DNA of 64,000 nt from Neisseriaceae bacterium (GCA_027489245.1 JAIYAC010000001.1:1-64000), one strand, 5' to 3'. Counted from the stretch's first letter, positions 1-9,504 are shown. Notes: a model not told the origin generated them from the letters alone. Program-made: numbers and translations.

Positions 1-3000
1 AGGGTGCTGCCCACCGCCTGGGCGGTGGTCACGGTGTTGGCGTTGCCCTGCTGCGCCTTGCCGACGGTAAAGCCCAGCCCGCCGCTGCTCATCAGGCCGG
101 ATTTTTTCTCGTCGCGCTGATGACTTTCGTTGCTGCTGTTCTGCGCAGCGGCGATGGTGACGTTGCCTGCAGCGCTGAGGGTGGTGGCCTGGTCGCTGGC
201 GATGCTGCTACCGGTCACTGCCAGGTCTTTGCCTGCGCTCACGCTAACAGTCTGGCCAGAGAGCTGGCTGCCGATGGCCTGGGTCTGGTCCAGCGTGTCG
301 CGGGTGGTGGTGGTTTTGCGGGACAGTGCGCCGTTGCTGCCGCTGTGCTGGTGGCTTTCGTCTACTTGGACGCGGCTTTGGCCGGCGTCCAGCTGCACGC
401 TGCCGGTGGCTTGCAGACTGATGGCGCCGGCCTGGCTGCCAAGGTTGGCCGCAGTGCTGTTTACGTTGCCGCCTGCCTTCAGCGTGATATCACCCGCGCT
501 GGCAATGCTGCTGCCCACGTCCTGGCTTTGGCTATCGCTGCGGGCATTGTTGCCTTGCCATTGCAGCTGGTTACTGCTGCCGGTTTGCACGGTGGCCAGG
601 GTGAGGTTCTGCCCGGCTTGCAGCTGGGTGAGGCCGCCTGCGGCATCGTTTTGCAAATTGGCCGCCGTGAGGGTGAGATGGCGCCCGGCGCTGGCGAGCA
701 GCTGGCCGGCGCCGCCTTCTACGTACAGGCCGGCGACGCGGTCTACTACGGTGCGGCTGCCTTGGGCGCTGCTACTGCTGGCGGTGGTGCTGGCAATATT
801 GAGGTCGCGCCCGGCGTTGATGGCCAGGCTGCTGCCAGCACGTACGTCGGTACCGGTCAGGTTGATGTCGTTACGCGCGGCAAGGCTGACGGCTTCGCTA
901 CGGATGCGTCCGCCGATACTGTCCAGCGTACCGGCCTGGATGTGGACCAACTGGCGGCCGGCTAGCGTGCCGCTGTTATTGAGGGTGTCGCTGACACTGA
1001 GCTGCAGGGTGTCGGCGGATAGCAGGCTGCCACCGCCGGTAAGATCGCCGGGCTGGGCACGCACGTACACCTGTGGCACCAGGGCGGTTTGCTGGCTGCC
1101 GTCAGGCAGGATGATGGTTTGCGCTACCAGCCAGACGATGTCGCTGGTGAGGCGGGCCATTTGCTCGGCGCTGAGGGCGATGCCGGGGCGCAGGCCATAG
1201 GCTTGGGCGAAGGTGACGCCGCTGTCCATCAGCGCGCGGTATTGTGCTTCGTCGCTGACGTAGCCATTGAGGAAGCGGCGGCCGGTGAGCTGGGCGACCT
1301 GGTCGCGGATGAGCTTTTGTTCGTAGAAGCCGTCGCCGAGGCGCTTTTGGGCAGTGGCGGGGTCGCTACCCATGGCGGCTAGCATGTAGTCGCTGCTGAG
1401 CCACTGCCGGTAGCTGGCAAAACGCGGGTCGGTTTCGATCAGATAGCTGCTGGTGGTGGCAGGCGCCTGGTGGTACAGGCTGCTGTTTGGCCAGCCAGGG
1501 TTGACCGGCGTGCTGAGGCCCAGTGTGGCTGGCCCACTCGCCAGGGCTAGCGTCTGGTGTTCCAGCACGCGTGATGGTGATAGTGGCACCTGGGTTTCGA
1601 CGGCAGGTGGCTGGTAGGCTGCCCAGGCGCTGCCAGTGCTATCGCGGCCTTTTTTACGATCGCGCCAGTAGTTGGTGACGCCACCCAGCTCGGTGACGGT
1701 CTGCGTGCCGTAGGCTTCCGGGTTGTTGAACACGCTGGCCTGAATGGCCAGAGCACCGCCGGCCATGATCTCGCTATGACGGTTTTCGAGTAATGCTGCT
1801 TTCAGGCTGATATTGCCGGCGGCATGAATCTTGGCGGGGTCGCTGGTGGCGATTTTGGGTACAACGGTGGTTCGGCTGTACTGGTATGCCAGCCAGGTTT
1901 CGTAATTACCTTCTGGTGTATGCAGGTGGTCGGATTCATCGTTGTAGATATAAACGCCTTCACTGCCGGGGGTATAGCGCCGGGCCGCACCGCTGCCTTG
2001 GTATTCGCTGATGTGATCAATAGGCAGTGTTTCTGTTGTCAGGGAAAAGTGCTGGTTGAGGTTGTGGATGGTGCGAGCATCGATGCTGATGCTGCCCAGT
2101 GCTTCTATCGTGGCGCTGGCGTTGGTGAGTGTGCCAGCCTGCCCGGTAGCATGGCCTTGCTGGTCGAGCTGGCCGCCCAGGTGTAGATCCCCGGCGCTAA
2201 ACAACAAGGCGTGCTCGCGGTTTTCCAGATCGCCGGCGGCGATATCCAGGCGCTGACGGGCGGCTATTACCGCTGCCTGGCCGTTTTCATCACGGTTTTG
2301 CAGTGTGGCGGCCGCTAGCTGCAGGTGGTCGCCATAGATTCTGCCACTGCCGGTGTTGGTCAGTGTGGCGGCACGGAGGGTGGTGATGTTGGCATCAATC
2401 AGGCCCCGGTTTTCTACGCTACTGCTTAGCTCGGCCTGCAGCTGCCCGGCTTTCAGGCTGCCTTGCAGGCCATTGGTCAGCGAGGTGGCGGTGAGCTGCA
2501 TCTGCTGTCCGGCCTCTACCGTGGCACCGGTGGTGTCCAGGGCTTGCTGGCTGTGGATCGTGAGCTGGTCACTAGCATGCACGGTGGCGTTGCGCAGGGT
2601 GGTATCGCCACCGCCTGATGCCAGCTGGATGCTACTGGCTTGCAGTTGTGCCCCTATCAGATTCAGCGTGGCCGCCTGCTGTTGCAACAAGCCACTGGCA
2701 AACTGCTTGCTACCCAGGATGTCGATGGCTTGCATGGCGTGCACGGACAATTGCGCCTGACCGCTTAAGCTACCGTCTGCTTGCACACCGGCCACCATGG
2801 TGCCGCTGGCGGGTTGCGTGACCTGGTTTGCCTGTATGGACAGGTTTTGCCCTGCGGCTAACAGGCTACTGTTGGCTAGCACCTGACTTACCGAGATGGT
2901 TTGTGTACCGGCGGCATAGCTGGTGCCTTGGTTATCCAGCGACTGCCCTTGCTGCCGCATACCCTGCTGGCTGGCCTGGTGGCCGGTATTCAGCAGTTGG

Positions 3001-3971
3001 CCATCGGCTTGCAGTGTCAGGTCGCCAGCATTGCTGATAATGGCGCCGGCGTTGCGCACCCCCAGGCCGGCTTCGGTGCCGATCAGATGGATTTTGCCTG
3101 CGTACATGCCGCCCAGCGCCGCCACATCCAGCGCATAGGCCGGCGCGGAGCCTACTGCTACGCCTGGCTGCGCTGTAACCTCGCTTGCGTCCGGGCTGAT
3201 CTGGTTTACCCCGGTAAGCAGCTTCAGGTCTTTGGCCCACAGGCCTGCATTGATCTGCACGGCACGCGCCAGAATACTGGCCTGGTCTGCCTGTGCCAGG
3301 TCTGCACCGGCACCCGCTACGCTGAGCAGGCCGCCGGCCACCCGGTAGCTATCCAGGTTACCGCCCTGCCATACCGGGCTGCCGGTAGTCAGCGTGACTT
3401 TGCTGGCATTGATAAACCCCGCGCCATCCAGATGCAGGCCGGCCGGGTTGGCGACAATCACTTCGGCGCGCTGGCCGGCGACTTCGACATAGCCGCGTAG
3501 CTGGCTGGGCTGGCTACTGTTTACCTCGTTCAGGATCACCCTGGCCGCCCCTGCAGCCAACCATGGGTTGGCTTGTACCCAGCCACCCAGCTGAGTCTGC
3601 GCATTGCCACGGCTGTTATTGAGGATGGCACCCTGCTGCTGCACGTCAAACTGGCTATAGGTATTGCGCGATACCCCCGCCGGGCTGGGGCTCTGGATGT
3701 TGACCAAGGGCACACCGTTGGCCGCATTCAGTACGGTAGCCTGCTGCTGGCCAGGCGCTTGTTTGTCCGCCACGATCTGGGCCTGGCAGAGCGGCAGGCA
3801 AAATGCCGCCCACAATGCCAGCGTGCAGTGGCGCAGGCGGAAAGCAGTACGACGGGCCGGTCGGCCCCTGCTGCTGCCGGTTGCATGCCCGTGTGCCGGG
3901 GTAGTTTCGGCTACGGCCATCAGCATGCTGCGGCTGCGGTTGAACACAAGGCGATAGCAGTGCTGGTTCAT
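1..3971 (-). CDS. cdiA: CdiA/filamentous haemagglutinin-type exoprotein (TpsA), 3' end beyond the window
   Basis: Secreted adhesin or contact-dependent toxin stick, exported through its partner transporter encoded two genes upstream. The frame is open from ATG at 3971 to the left edge (at least 1323 residues). Seen directly: an N-terminal extended signal-peptide region (starts MNQHCYRLVFNRSRS, hydrophobic core near residues 52-65 ending CQAQ), a TPS domain with the NPAGL motif at residues 175-179 (family: NPNG/NPNL), and a long central part with repeated N/S/T-rich beta-helix segments. Near residues 843-930 lies the region typical of CdiA (ETDPRF, SDYML, RLGDGFYEQKL, TGRRFLNGY, SDIVWLV), followed by FHA repeats (LNNSGTLAG, AGRDLNI). 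The start overlaps the stop of the acyltransferase gene by four bases (ATGA), so translation is probably coupled. The toxic C-terminus and any immunity gene lie left of the window, so toxin type cannot be stated. Confidence 0.88.
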   Translation of the reverse strand, partial: MNQHCYRLVFNRSRSMLMAVAETTPAHGHATGSSRGRPARRTAFRLRHCTLALWAAFCLPLCQAQIVADKQAPGQQQATVLNAANGVPLVNIQSPSPAGVSRNTYSQFDVQQQGAILNNSRGNAQTQLGGWVQANPWLAAGAARVILNEVNSSQPSQLRGYVEVAGQRAEVIVANPAGLHLDGAGFINASKVTLTTGSPVWQGGNLDSYRVAGGLLSVAGAGADLAQADQASILARAVQINAGLWAKDLKLLTGVNQISPDASEVTAQPGVAVGSAPAYALDVAALGGMYAGKIHLIGTEAGLGVRNAGAIISNAGDLTLQADGQLLNTGHQASQQGMRQQGQSLDNQGTSYAAGTQTISVSQVLANSSLLAAGQNLSIQANQVTQPASGTMVAGVQADGSLSGQAQLSVHAMQAIDILGSKQFASGLLQQQAATLNLIGAQLQASSIQLASGGGDTTLRNATVHASDQLTIHSQQALDTTGATVEAGQQMQLTATSLTNGLQGSLKAGQLQAELSSSVENRGLIDANITTLRAATLTNTGSGRIYGDHLQLAAATLQNRDENGQAAVIAARQRLDIAAGDLENREHALLFSAGDLHLGGQLDQQGHATGQAGTLTNASATIEALGSISIDARTIHNLNQHFSLTTETLPIDHISEYQGSGAARRYTPGSEGVYIYNDESDHLHTPEGNYETWLAYQYSRTTVVPKIATSDPAKIHAAGNISLKAALLENRHSEIMAGGALAIQASVFNNPEAYGTQTVTELGGVTNYWRDRKKGRDSTGSAWAAYQPPAVETQVPLSPSRVLEHQTLALASGPATLGLSTPVNPGWPNSSLYHQAPATTSSYLIETDPRFASYRQWLSSDYMLAAMGSDPATAQKRLGDGFYEQKLIRDQVAQLTGRRFLNGYVSDEAQYRALMDSGVTFAQAYGLRPGIALSAEQMARLTSDIVWLVAQTIILPDGSQQTALVPQVYVRAQPGDLTGGGSLLSADTLQLSVSDTLNNSGTLAGRQLVHIQAGTLDSIGGRIRSEAVSLAARNDINLTGTDVRAGSSLAINAGRDLNIASTTASSSSAQGSRTVVDRVAGLYVEGGAGQLLASAGRHLTLTAANLQNDAAGGLTQLQAGQNLTLATVQTGSSNQLQWQGNNARSDSQSQDVGSSIASAGDITLKAGGNVNSTAANLGSQAGAISLQATGSVQLDAGQSRVQVDESHQHSGSNGALSRKTTTTRDTLDQTQAIGSQLSGQTVSVSAGKDLAVTGSSIASDQATTLSAAGNVTIAAAQNSSNESHQRDEKKSGLMSSGGLGFTVGKAQQGNANTVTTAQAVGST

Positions 3972-4492
3972 GATGATCTTTCTGTACGGGCAAGCGCAGC
4001 CGGGTGCTGGTGAAACCAGTCATGCGCTGCCTGTGCGCTAAGGTGAGCAGTACGAAACTGCATGATGCGCGGGCCGGTAGCGCGGTCTTTGTGGTAAAGC
4101 GAGCGTACGCAGTGGCCGGCTAACAGCTGGCGCAGTACCCGGCTTAGCTGCCGGGCATGGCCAAAGGGGGCGATAAAATCGGGCAGCCAGTAGCGGGGGC
4201 CACTGGCCCAGTCTTGCTCTGGCATGGTGGCGGGGTGCGCGGTGAGGTAGCGCTGCTCGGCCTCGGCGCTAAACATGGCCCAGGCGGCGTAGGCCACGGG
4301 TTTGCTACCTTGAAACAGCAAGACAAACTGCTGCTGGCGTATGGCTGGTAGCAGCAGGCGCTGCAGGGTGTACAGCGGCGCATCGATATGTTGCGGGCTA
4401 TGCATGAATAGCCATACCGCTGCGCCAAACGCGGTGGTTTCCTGCCATTGGCCCGGGATGAAAGCGGGTGCCAGAATATGGAGTGCTTGCAC
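3968..4492 (-). CDS. HlyC-like toxin-activating lysine acyltransferase in a CDI/TPS locus
   Basis: 174 residues, related to HlyC/RtxC acyltransferases that move a fatty acyl chain from acyl-ACP to an internal lysine of a toxin. The family histidine is seen in SPQH (His35, matching SPLH of HlyC), and the conserved aspartate motif is seen as LPDFIAPFGH (Asp105). No signal peptide, so it should act in the cytoplasm before export of the exoprotein. The gene lies between the transporter (12-bp gap) and the exoprotein gene (ATGA overlap). From family knowledge, some class II CDI loci carry a comparable gene called cdiC; that this enzyme acylates the exoprotein is inference from position. Family call is firm; substrate is not. 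Confidence 0.82.
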   Translation of the reverse strand: MQALHILAPAFIPGQWQETTAFGAAVWLFMHSPQHIDAPLYTLQRLLLPAIRQQQFVLLFQGSKPVAYAAWAMFSAEAEQRYLTAHPATMPEQDWASGPRYWLPDFIAPFGHARQLSRVLRQLLAGHCVRSLYHKDRATGPRIMQFRTAHLSAQAAHDWFHQHPAALARTERSS

Positions 4493-4503
4493 GGGCTGGC
4501 TCC

Positions 4504-6234
4504 TTAGTACTGCAGGTTGACGCTGAAGCCACCCGTGGTACGCGGGGTACGCATGTACTCGGGCTGGCCGAATGGCTGGCTGATAAACAGCTCGTAGCCC
4601 AGCCGCATGACTTTGCCGCGCATCCCCAGCGTGGCCCCGGCCAGGCGCTGCCCCAGCAGCATGCTGGCGCTGGGGCCGGCCACACGGCCGTAGTCGTAGC
4701 CCAGATAGACTTCCTGCCCGGCCAGCTGCCAGCCCAGCTCGTTACGCACAAACCAGCCACGCTCTGCGCTGAGCTGGCTTTCACCGTTGTAGCCGCGCAC
4801 GGTGTAGCGGCTGCCAATGGCAAAACGGTCTTGCGGCACCAAGGGGTTACGGTTCCATTGCGCGCGCCAGGCCAGGCCGTAGCGCAGCTTTTGCCCGCCC
4901 AGGCTGAATGGCGCGTCTAGCTGGGCATCGGCCAGATACAAGCGCGGGCGTGCGCTGCCTTCGCCAAAGGCCTCTTCTGGTGCCGGCATGGCGTTGCGCG
5001 CGCCGGTGCCACGACGGTAGGCCAGGTTCAGATCCAGCGTGGTGGTGCCGATGAATTCACGCCAGCTGGCACCGGCTTCCCAGCCGGCCATGCGGCGGCG
5101 CTGTACCTGGATTTCGGTGTCGTCGATGAAATTGCTGCTACCACGTTCCCAGCCTTTTAGTGACAGGCTGATTTTGCGGACGGCATCACGGTAGGCCAGC
5201 CGGGTGAGCTTGATGTCGCTGTTATCGCTTTTGCCGCTATATCGATAGGTCTGGCTGGCACCGGCTACTTGCTGGTGATAGCGGTTACGGCTGCCACTGT
5301 AGGCAAGCAGCCAGTAGCCGAATGGGATGCTGTAGTGCCAGGCGTTACTTTCGCTGCCGCGCTCGCCATCTGCCCCGCCCCCCATATCCTGGCTGTGTGA
5401 GATGTAGAACAGGTCGTTCAAGGTAAGCAGGTGGTCGTACGACAGCGTCACGCTGCCCTGGTAGACGCCCGTACCCTGGCTGCCGCCGTCGTCGGCGGTA
5501 ACGGTCAGCCGGTAGGGGTTGCCCTGCTGCCACTGCACGACCAGGTCGCTATCCCCGGGGTGGCTCCCCTCTCCGCTAGCCGGCTCGATACGTATATCTG
5601 CCTCGGCGGTGGGGACGCGCTTGAGGTTTTCCAGCCCTTGCTCGATGTCCCGCAGGTTGAGCAGGTCCCCTTCTCGCATCGGCAAAGCGTTGGCCGCATG
5701 CAGGCGCGGGTCTGCTGGCTGGGCGTAGCGTATGGCGTGGATGCGGCCAGGGACAACGGTGAGGGTGAGGACGCCGGTAGCCAGGTTTTGTGGCTGTACC
5801 AAGACGCGCGTGGTAATGAAGCCCCGTGCCATGATGGCGTTTTGGACCCGGCTGGCAGCCAGGTTGATGCCTTGCGTACCGGTACAGCGCCCGACCAGTT
5901 CGTCTGCCTGGCCCTGTCCATCGCGGTCTATCGCGCCCAGTGCCCATTGAAAAGCCTCGGCACCTTCGCCGGCCAGACGCAGCTCGCCAAGGACAAAGCA
6001 CGGTTGCTCGCCATGGGGATAGCGTGACATATCGGGCTGGGTGGCCGACTCCAGGCGTACATCGGGGGCGCTTGGCGCCGACTGTTGCAAGGCACGCTGC
6101 TGTTGCAGCTGTTGCTCGCGCTGGTCCAGTGCATTATTTGGCAGTGTTTGTGCCAGGGCCAAAGGGCAAGCAAGCCATAGCAGGCTACCGAGCCCTATTG
6201 GGCGCAGGCGTTGGGTAAAGCGTGGTACAGACAT
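4504..6234 (-). CDS. cdiB: Two-partner secretion outer-membrane transporter (CdiB/TpsB, ShlB/FhaC family)
   Basis: Outer-membrane pore that exports the TpsA/CdiA partner. With the ATG at 6234 the protein has 576 residues: a signal peptide ending ALAQ, a Gln-rich linker, a POTRA-type region (QGINLAASRVQNAIMARGF, LTLTVVPGRI), then a 16-strand-type barrel with the FhaC-family loop motif YTVRGYNGE and a C-terminal beta strand ending GFSVNLQY. An in-frame ATG at 6282 would add 16 residues but has no Shine-Dalgarno and would bury the signal peptide, so 6234 is preferred. First gene of the three-gene locus; the 216 bp upstream contain an AT-rich inverted repeat (6294-6318). Confidence 0.9.
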   Translation of the reverse strand: MSVPRFTQRLRPIGLGSLLWLACPLALAQTLPNNALDQREQQLQQQRALQQSAPSAPDVRLESATQPDMSRYPHGEQPCFVLGELRLAGEGAEAFQWALGAIDRDGQGQADELVGRCTGTQGINLAASRVQNAIMARGFITTRVLVQPQNLATGVLTLTVVPGRIHAIRYAQPADPRLHAANALPMREGDLLNLRDIEQGLENLKRVPTAEADIRIEPASGEGSHPGDSDLVVQWQQGNPYRLTVTADDGGSQGTGVYQGSVTLSYDHLLTLNDLFYISHSQDMGGGADGERGSESNAWHYSIPFGYWLLAYSGSRNRYHQQVAGASQTYRYSGKSDNSDIKLTRLAYRDAVRKISLSLKGWERGSSNFIDDTEIQVQRRRMAGWEAGASWREFIGTTTLDLNLAYRRGTGARNAMPAPEEAFGEGSARPRLYLADAQLDAPFSLGGQKLRYGLAWRAQWNRNPLVPQDRFAIGSRYTVRGYNGESQLSAERGWFVRNELGWQLAGQEVYLGYDYGRVAGPSASMLLGQRLAGATLGMRGKVMRLGYELFISQPFGQPEYMRTPRTTGGFSVNLQY

Positions 6235-6293
6235 GTCGACATTCACCGTGGTGCAGCCGGCATTTTGGTCTTGCACGGCCATATTCGATAAAT

Positions 6294-6318
6294 ATTGTTG
6301 AATGACATTTTCAACAAT
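6294..6318. promoter_or_regulatory. Perfect 9-bp inverted repeat upstream of the CDI operon
   Basis: Arms ATTGTTGAA and TTCAACAAT separated by 7 bp, in an AT-rich segment just ahead of cdiB. There is no T-run after it, so an operator or a leader hairpin is more likely than a terminator. No bound protein can be named. Confidence 0.4.
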
Positions 6319-6449
6319 TCAGCAAATGGCACCTTAGCAAGTTATGTTGCGCTGCTCAGCATGTCTATAAATACAAATGGCATGCCTTGTTGCATTGCCG
6401 CATCACGGTATTGGCTCGTCTTGGCATGCTTGTTTAATCGGCAAGGCAT

Positions 6450-6472
6450 AAAAAAACCGCCCTGGCGGGCGG
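6450..6472 (-). terminator. Rho-independent terminator of psd
   Basis: Read on the minus strand: CCGCCC-GCCA-GGGCGG stem-loop followed by seven T. It lies 26 bp past the psd stop codon and separates psd from the CDI operon that follows on the same strand. Confidence 0.85.
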
Positions 6473-6497
6473 CTGCGGACACATGACCAACAGGGGC

Positions 6498-7349
6498 TCA
6501 AGCGCTGGCGTGTTCGGCCATCGCCTCGCCCAGGCGCACTGGCTTGGCGGCGGCCCAGCTGCTGTCAAAACGGACGGTGTCTTTGGGGTACAGCAGTACC
6601 ACGGTAGAGCCCAGCAGGAAACGGCCCATTTCCTCGCCCTGCTTCAGGACGATCTGCTGATCGTGGTAGCGCCACTCGCGCACTTCACCGCTGCGAGGCG
6701 GGTTGACTACGCCGTGCCAGACGGTAGCCATGCTGCCGACAATGGTGGCACCGACCAACACCAGCACAAACGGGCCGCTAGCGGTTTCAAACTCGCACAC
6801 CACGCGTTCGTTACGGGCAAACAGCCCCGGCACGCCACGTGCAGTGGTGGGGTTCACCGAAAACAGCTCGCCCGGCACGTGAATCATGCGCAGCAGGCGG
6901 CCGTCGGCCGGCATATGGATGCGGTGGTAGTCGCGCGGGCTCAGATAGATAGTGGCAAAGTGGCCGTTATCGAACTTGGCCGCCAGGGTGGCGTCCCCGC
7001 CTACCAGGGCGGTGGTGCTGTAGTCGTGGCCTTTGGCCTGGAAGATCTGGTCTTGGCGAATAGGGCCAAACTGGCTGATGGCACCATCTACCGGGCAGAT
7101 AAAGGCCGCTTTTGCCAGTGGGCGGGCGCCAGGCTTGAGCGCACGGGTGAAAAAGCTATTGAAACTGGTGTAGCTGGCCGGGTCAGGGTTGGCCGCCTCG
7201 GCCATGTTGACGTTGTAGCGGCCAATGAACCAGCGGATAAGACGGGTGGTGGCTTCGCCCGCTTCGGTATTGGCAATGCGGCCCGCCAGCAAGGTAAGCG
7301 CCTGTTTTGGCAGAAAGTATTGCGGCAACACAGCTAGACGATAGCGCAC
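6498..7349 (-). CDS. psd: Phosphatidylserine decarboxylase proenzyme
   Basis: Converts phosphatidylserine to phosphatidylethanolamine at the inner membrane. The proenzyme cleaves itself at the LGST motif (Ser248 with this start), the serine becoming the pyruvoyl group. Other family blocks seen: SFNSFFTRALKPGARP, FICPVDGAIS, YHRIHMPADG. The GTG at 7349 is chosen because AGGG lies 7 bp upstream and the product then begins RYRLAVLPQYFLPK, as usual for the family; this gives 283 residues, the normal length. An in-frame ATG at 7421 would add 24 residues that do not look like the family. Monocistronic, closed by the terminator at 6450-6472. Confidence 0.93.
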   Translation of the reverse strand: MRYRLAVLPQYFLPKQALTLLAGRIANTEAGEATTRLIRWFIGRYNVNMAEAANPDPASYTSFNSFFTRALKPGARPLAKAAFICPVDGAISQFGPIRQDQIFQAKGHDYSTTALVGGDATLAAKFDNGHFATIYLSPRDYHRIHMPADGRLLRMIHVPGELFSVNPTTARGVPGLFARNERVVCEFETASGPFVLVLVGATIVGSMATVWHGVVNPPRSGEVREWRYHDQQIVLKQGEEMGRFLLGSTVVLLYPKDTVRFDSSWAAAKPVRLGEAMAEHASA

Positions 7350-7474
7350 GATGACACCCTGACTATTTAGCAAACCGCGTATTATAACAGCCCGGCTTTG
7401 CCGGTGGCAGCCCGACATCAACCTGCCCGCTCGTGCGGCAGATCACGCTGGGCCGCCCGCCGCCCTATCAGGCG

Positions 7475-8494
7475 CTAGTCGCCAAAGCCGGCCAGCACCA
7501 CCTTGCCGGTGGCACTATTGCTTTCCAGCAGCGCGTGGGCGCGGCGCAGGTTGGCCGCATTGATACTACCCAGGCTGGTGGACAAGGTGCTGCGGATACG
7601 GCCGGCGTCTACCAGCTCGGCCACACGGCCCAGCAGATGGTGCTGGGCAATCATGTCCGGCGTGGCAAACAGCGAGCGGGTGAACATGAGCTCCCAGTGC
7701 AGCGAAATGCTCTTGCGCTTGAGCTGGCGGATATCAATCGGCTCGGGGTCGTCAATCAGCGCCAGCTTGCCTTGTGGCTTTAATATTTTCACGATGTCAT
7801 CGAAATGGCGGTCGGTCTGGTTCAGGCTGATCACGTAATCCACCTCGGCCATACCCAGCTCGGCCAAGCCATCACCAAGCGGCTGGTGGTGATTAATAAC
7901 GTGCTGGGCACCCAGCTCGCGCACCCAGGCCTGGCTTTCCGGGCGCGACGCCGTGGCAATAACCTGCAGGCCGGTGAGCACACGCGCCAGCTGAATCAGG
8001 ATGGAGCCCACTCCACCGGCGGCCCCCACAATGAGCAAGCGCTCGCCGTGATGGGCGCCTTCTTGCAAGCCCAGGCGGTCGAACAACAGCTCCCAGGCAG
8101 TAATGGCCGTTAGCGGCAGTGCGGCAGCCTCGGCAAAGCCCAGCGTAGCCGGCATGCGGCCAACGATACGCTCGTCCACTAGCTGCAGCTCGCTATTACT
8201 GCCATCACGGTGAATCGCGCCGGCGTACCACACGCGGTCACCGGGGCGGAACAGGCTAACCTGCTCGCCCACTGCCTCCACCACGCCGGCGGCATCCCAA
8301 CCCAGCACTTTAGGCTGTGGCTGCGCCTGGGCAGGCAGGCTTTTACGGATTTTGGTATCCACCGGGTTCACCGAGATGGCTTCTACCCGCACCAGCAGGT
8401 CGTGCCCGTGGGCCTGGGGGGCTGGCAGGGTAATGTCTTGCAGCGCCAGCTCATGCGAGGCTGGCAGGTTGGCAAAGGCGGCAATGGCTTTCAT
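7475..8494 (-). CDS. Zinc-type alcohol dehydrogenase-like NAD(P)-dependent oxidoreductase
   Basis: 339 residues of the medium-chain dehydrogenase/quinone reductase superfamily, close in style to the ZADH/quinone oxidoreductase branch. GroES-like N-terminus with VEAISVNPVDTKIR and VLGWDAAGVVEAVG; Rossmann fold with VGAAGGVGSILIQLA. The structural zinc cysteine cluster is not seen, so it is probably a zinc-independent reductase of alkenals or quinones. ATG 8494 is chosen because AGGA precedes it and it begins MKAIAAF as in the family. It is divergent from the LysR gene 109 bp away, so it is the likely target of that regulator (inference). Substrate unknown. Confidence 0.85.
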   Translation of the reverse strand: MKAIAAFANLPASHELALQDITLPAPQAHGHDLLVRVEAISVNPVDTKIRKSLPAQAQPQPKVLGWDAAGVVEAVGEQVSLFRPGDRVWYAGAIHRDGSNSELQLVDERIVGRMPATLGFAEAAALPLTAITAWELLFDRLGLQEGAHHGERLLIVGAAGGVGSILIQLARVLTGLQVIATASRPESQAWVRELGAQHVINHHQPLGDGLAELGMAEVDYVISLNQTDRHFDDIVKILKPQGKLALIDDPEPIDIRQLKRKSISLHWELMFTRSLFATPDMIAQHHLLGRVAELVDAGRIRSTLSTSLGSINAANLRRAHALLESNSATGKVVLAGFGD

Positions 8495-8603
8495 GATCTG
8501 TCCTTTCTGGTAAGCAGGCTGACAGTGTGCCGCGTTTATATTGATACGATTAGCCACTACAATCAGGAAACACTATCCGTATAGCCAGACAATAAGGCGA
8601 GAC

Positions 8604-9491
8604 ATGAAACTGGATGCCATGGCCCTGTTTGCCGTCGTGGCCAACGAAGGCAGCTTTACCGCCGCCGCACGCGTGTGCGGCCTGCCCAAATCCACCCTGA
8701 GCCAGCGTATCGCCGAGCTGGAAAGCCAGCTGGGTATGCGCCTGCTACAGCGCACCACGCGGCGGCTGAGCCTGACGGCGGCCGGCCAGGCCTATCTGGT
8801 GCACTGCCAGGCCATGCTGGAAGCCGCCGAGGCAGCCGAGGCGGCGATCTCACGCCTGCGTGATGCGCCCAGCGGGCGCTTACGCATTACCGCACCAGAG
8901 GCCTCCGGCACCCTGCTCTTGCCCGCATTACTGGCCGCCTTTGCCCTGCGCTACCCCGCAGTGCAAGTGGAGTGCCTCATTACCGACGCACAGCTGGATC
9001 TGGTGGCAGAGCGTATTGATCTGGCACTGCGCACCGGGCAGCTGGCGGATTCCAGCTTTGTATCACGCAAGGTTGGCGCGGTAGGCCGTGTGCTGGTGGC
9101 GGCGCCGGGCTATCTGGCCGCTAAAGGTTGGCCGCAACAGCCGGCCGAGCTGGCACGACACCAGCTATTGCTGCATACCGTGCTGCCGCAGTGGCCGCTA
9201 CAACAAGACGGCGAGGTCACACTGGTAGATGCCAGCCATGCCGGGCTACGCGCCAATAACCTGAACACCCTGCGTCAGCTGGCGTTGGCCGGAGCCGGCA
9301 TAGCCCTGCTGCCGCGCTTCATGGTGCGCCCCGACCTGGCCAGCGGCAGCCTGCAGCACCTGCTGCCTGCTTTCCCCGTGCCGGAAAACCACTACTACGC
9401 GGTTTATCCCAGCCGTAGCCACCGACCGGCCGCGCTCACCGCCCTGCTGGATTTTATCGATGAGTACGGTTTGGCAGCGCTGCTGGCCTGA
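8604..9491 (+). CDS. LysR-family transcriptional regulator
   Basis: 295 residues. N-terminal winged helix-turn-helix typical of LysR: MDAMALFAVVANEGSFTAAAR followed by LPKSTLSQRIAELESQLG and LLQRTTRRLSLT; C-terminal substrate-binding domain of the CrgA/DmlR-like type (RLRITAPEASG, LDLVAERIDLALR). ATG 8604 is preceded by AAGGCGA. Divergent from the oxidoreductase gene at 7475-8494, the classic arrangement for a LysR regulator and its target. Between them a CTAT-CCGT-ATAG dyad (8573-8584) is seen, but no clear T-N11-A box. Effector unknown. Convergent with the next gene with 13 bp between stops. Confidence 0.92.
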   Translation: MKLDAMALFAVVANEGSFTAAARVCGLPKSTLSQRIAELESQLGMRLLQRTTRRLSLTAAGQAYLVHCQAMLEAAEAAEAAISRLRDAPSGRLRITAPEASGTLLLPALLAAFALRYPAVQVECLITDAQLDLVAERIDLALRTGQLADSSFVSRKVGAVGRVLVAAPGYLAAKGWPQQPAELARHQLLLHTVLPQWPLQQDGEVTLVDASHAGLRANNLNTLRQLALAGAGIALLPRFMVRPDLASGSLQHLLPAFPVPENHYYAVYPSRSHRPAALTALLDFIDEYGLAALLA

Positions 9492-9504
9492 GCACCCTGC
9501 CTCC

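Noticed and set aside
120-1382. Long plus-strand open frames opposite the exoprotein gene
   Set aside because: They are antisense shadows. The minus-strand frame translates into clear CdiA/FHA sequence over the same span.
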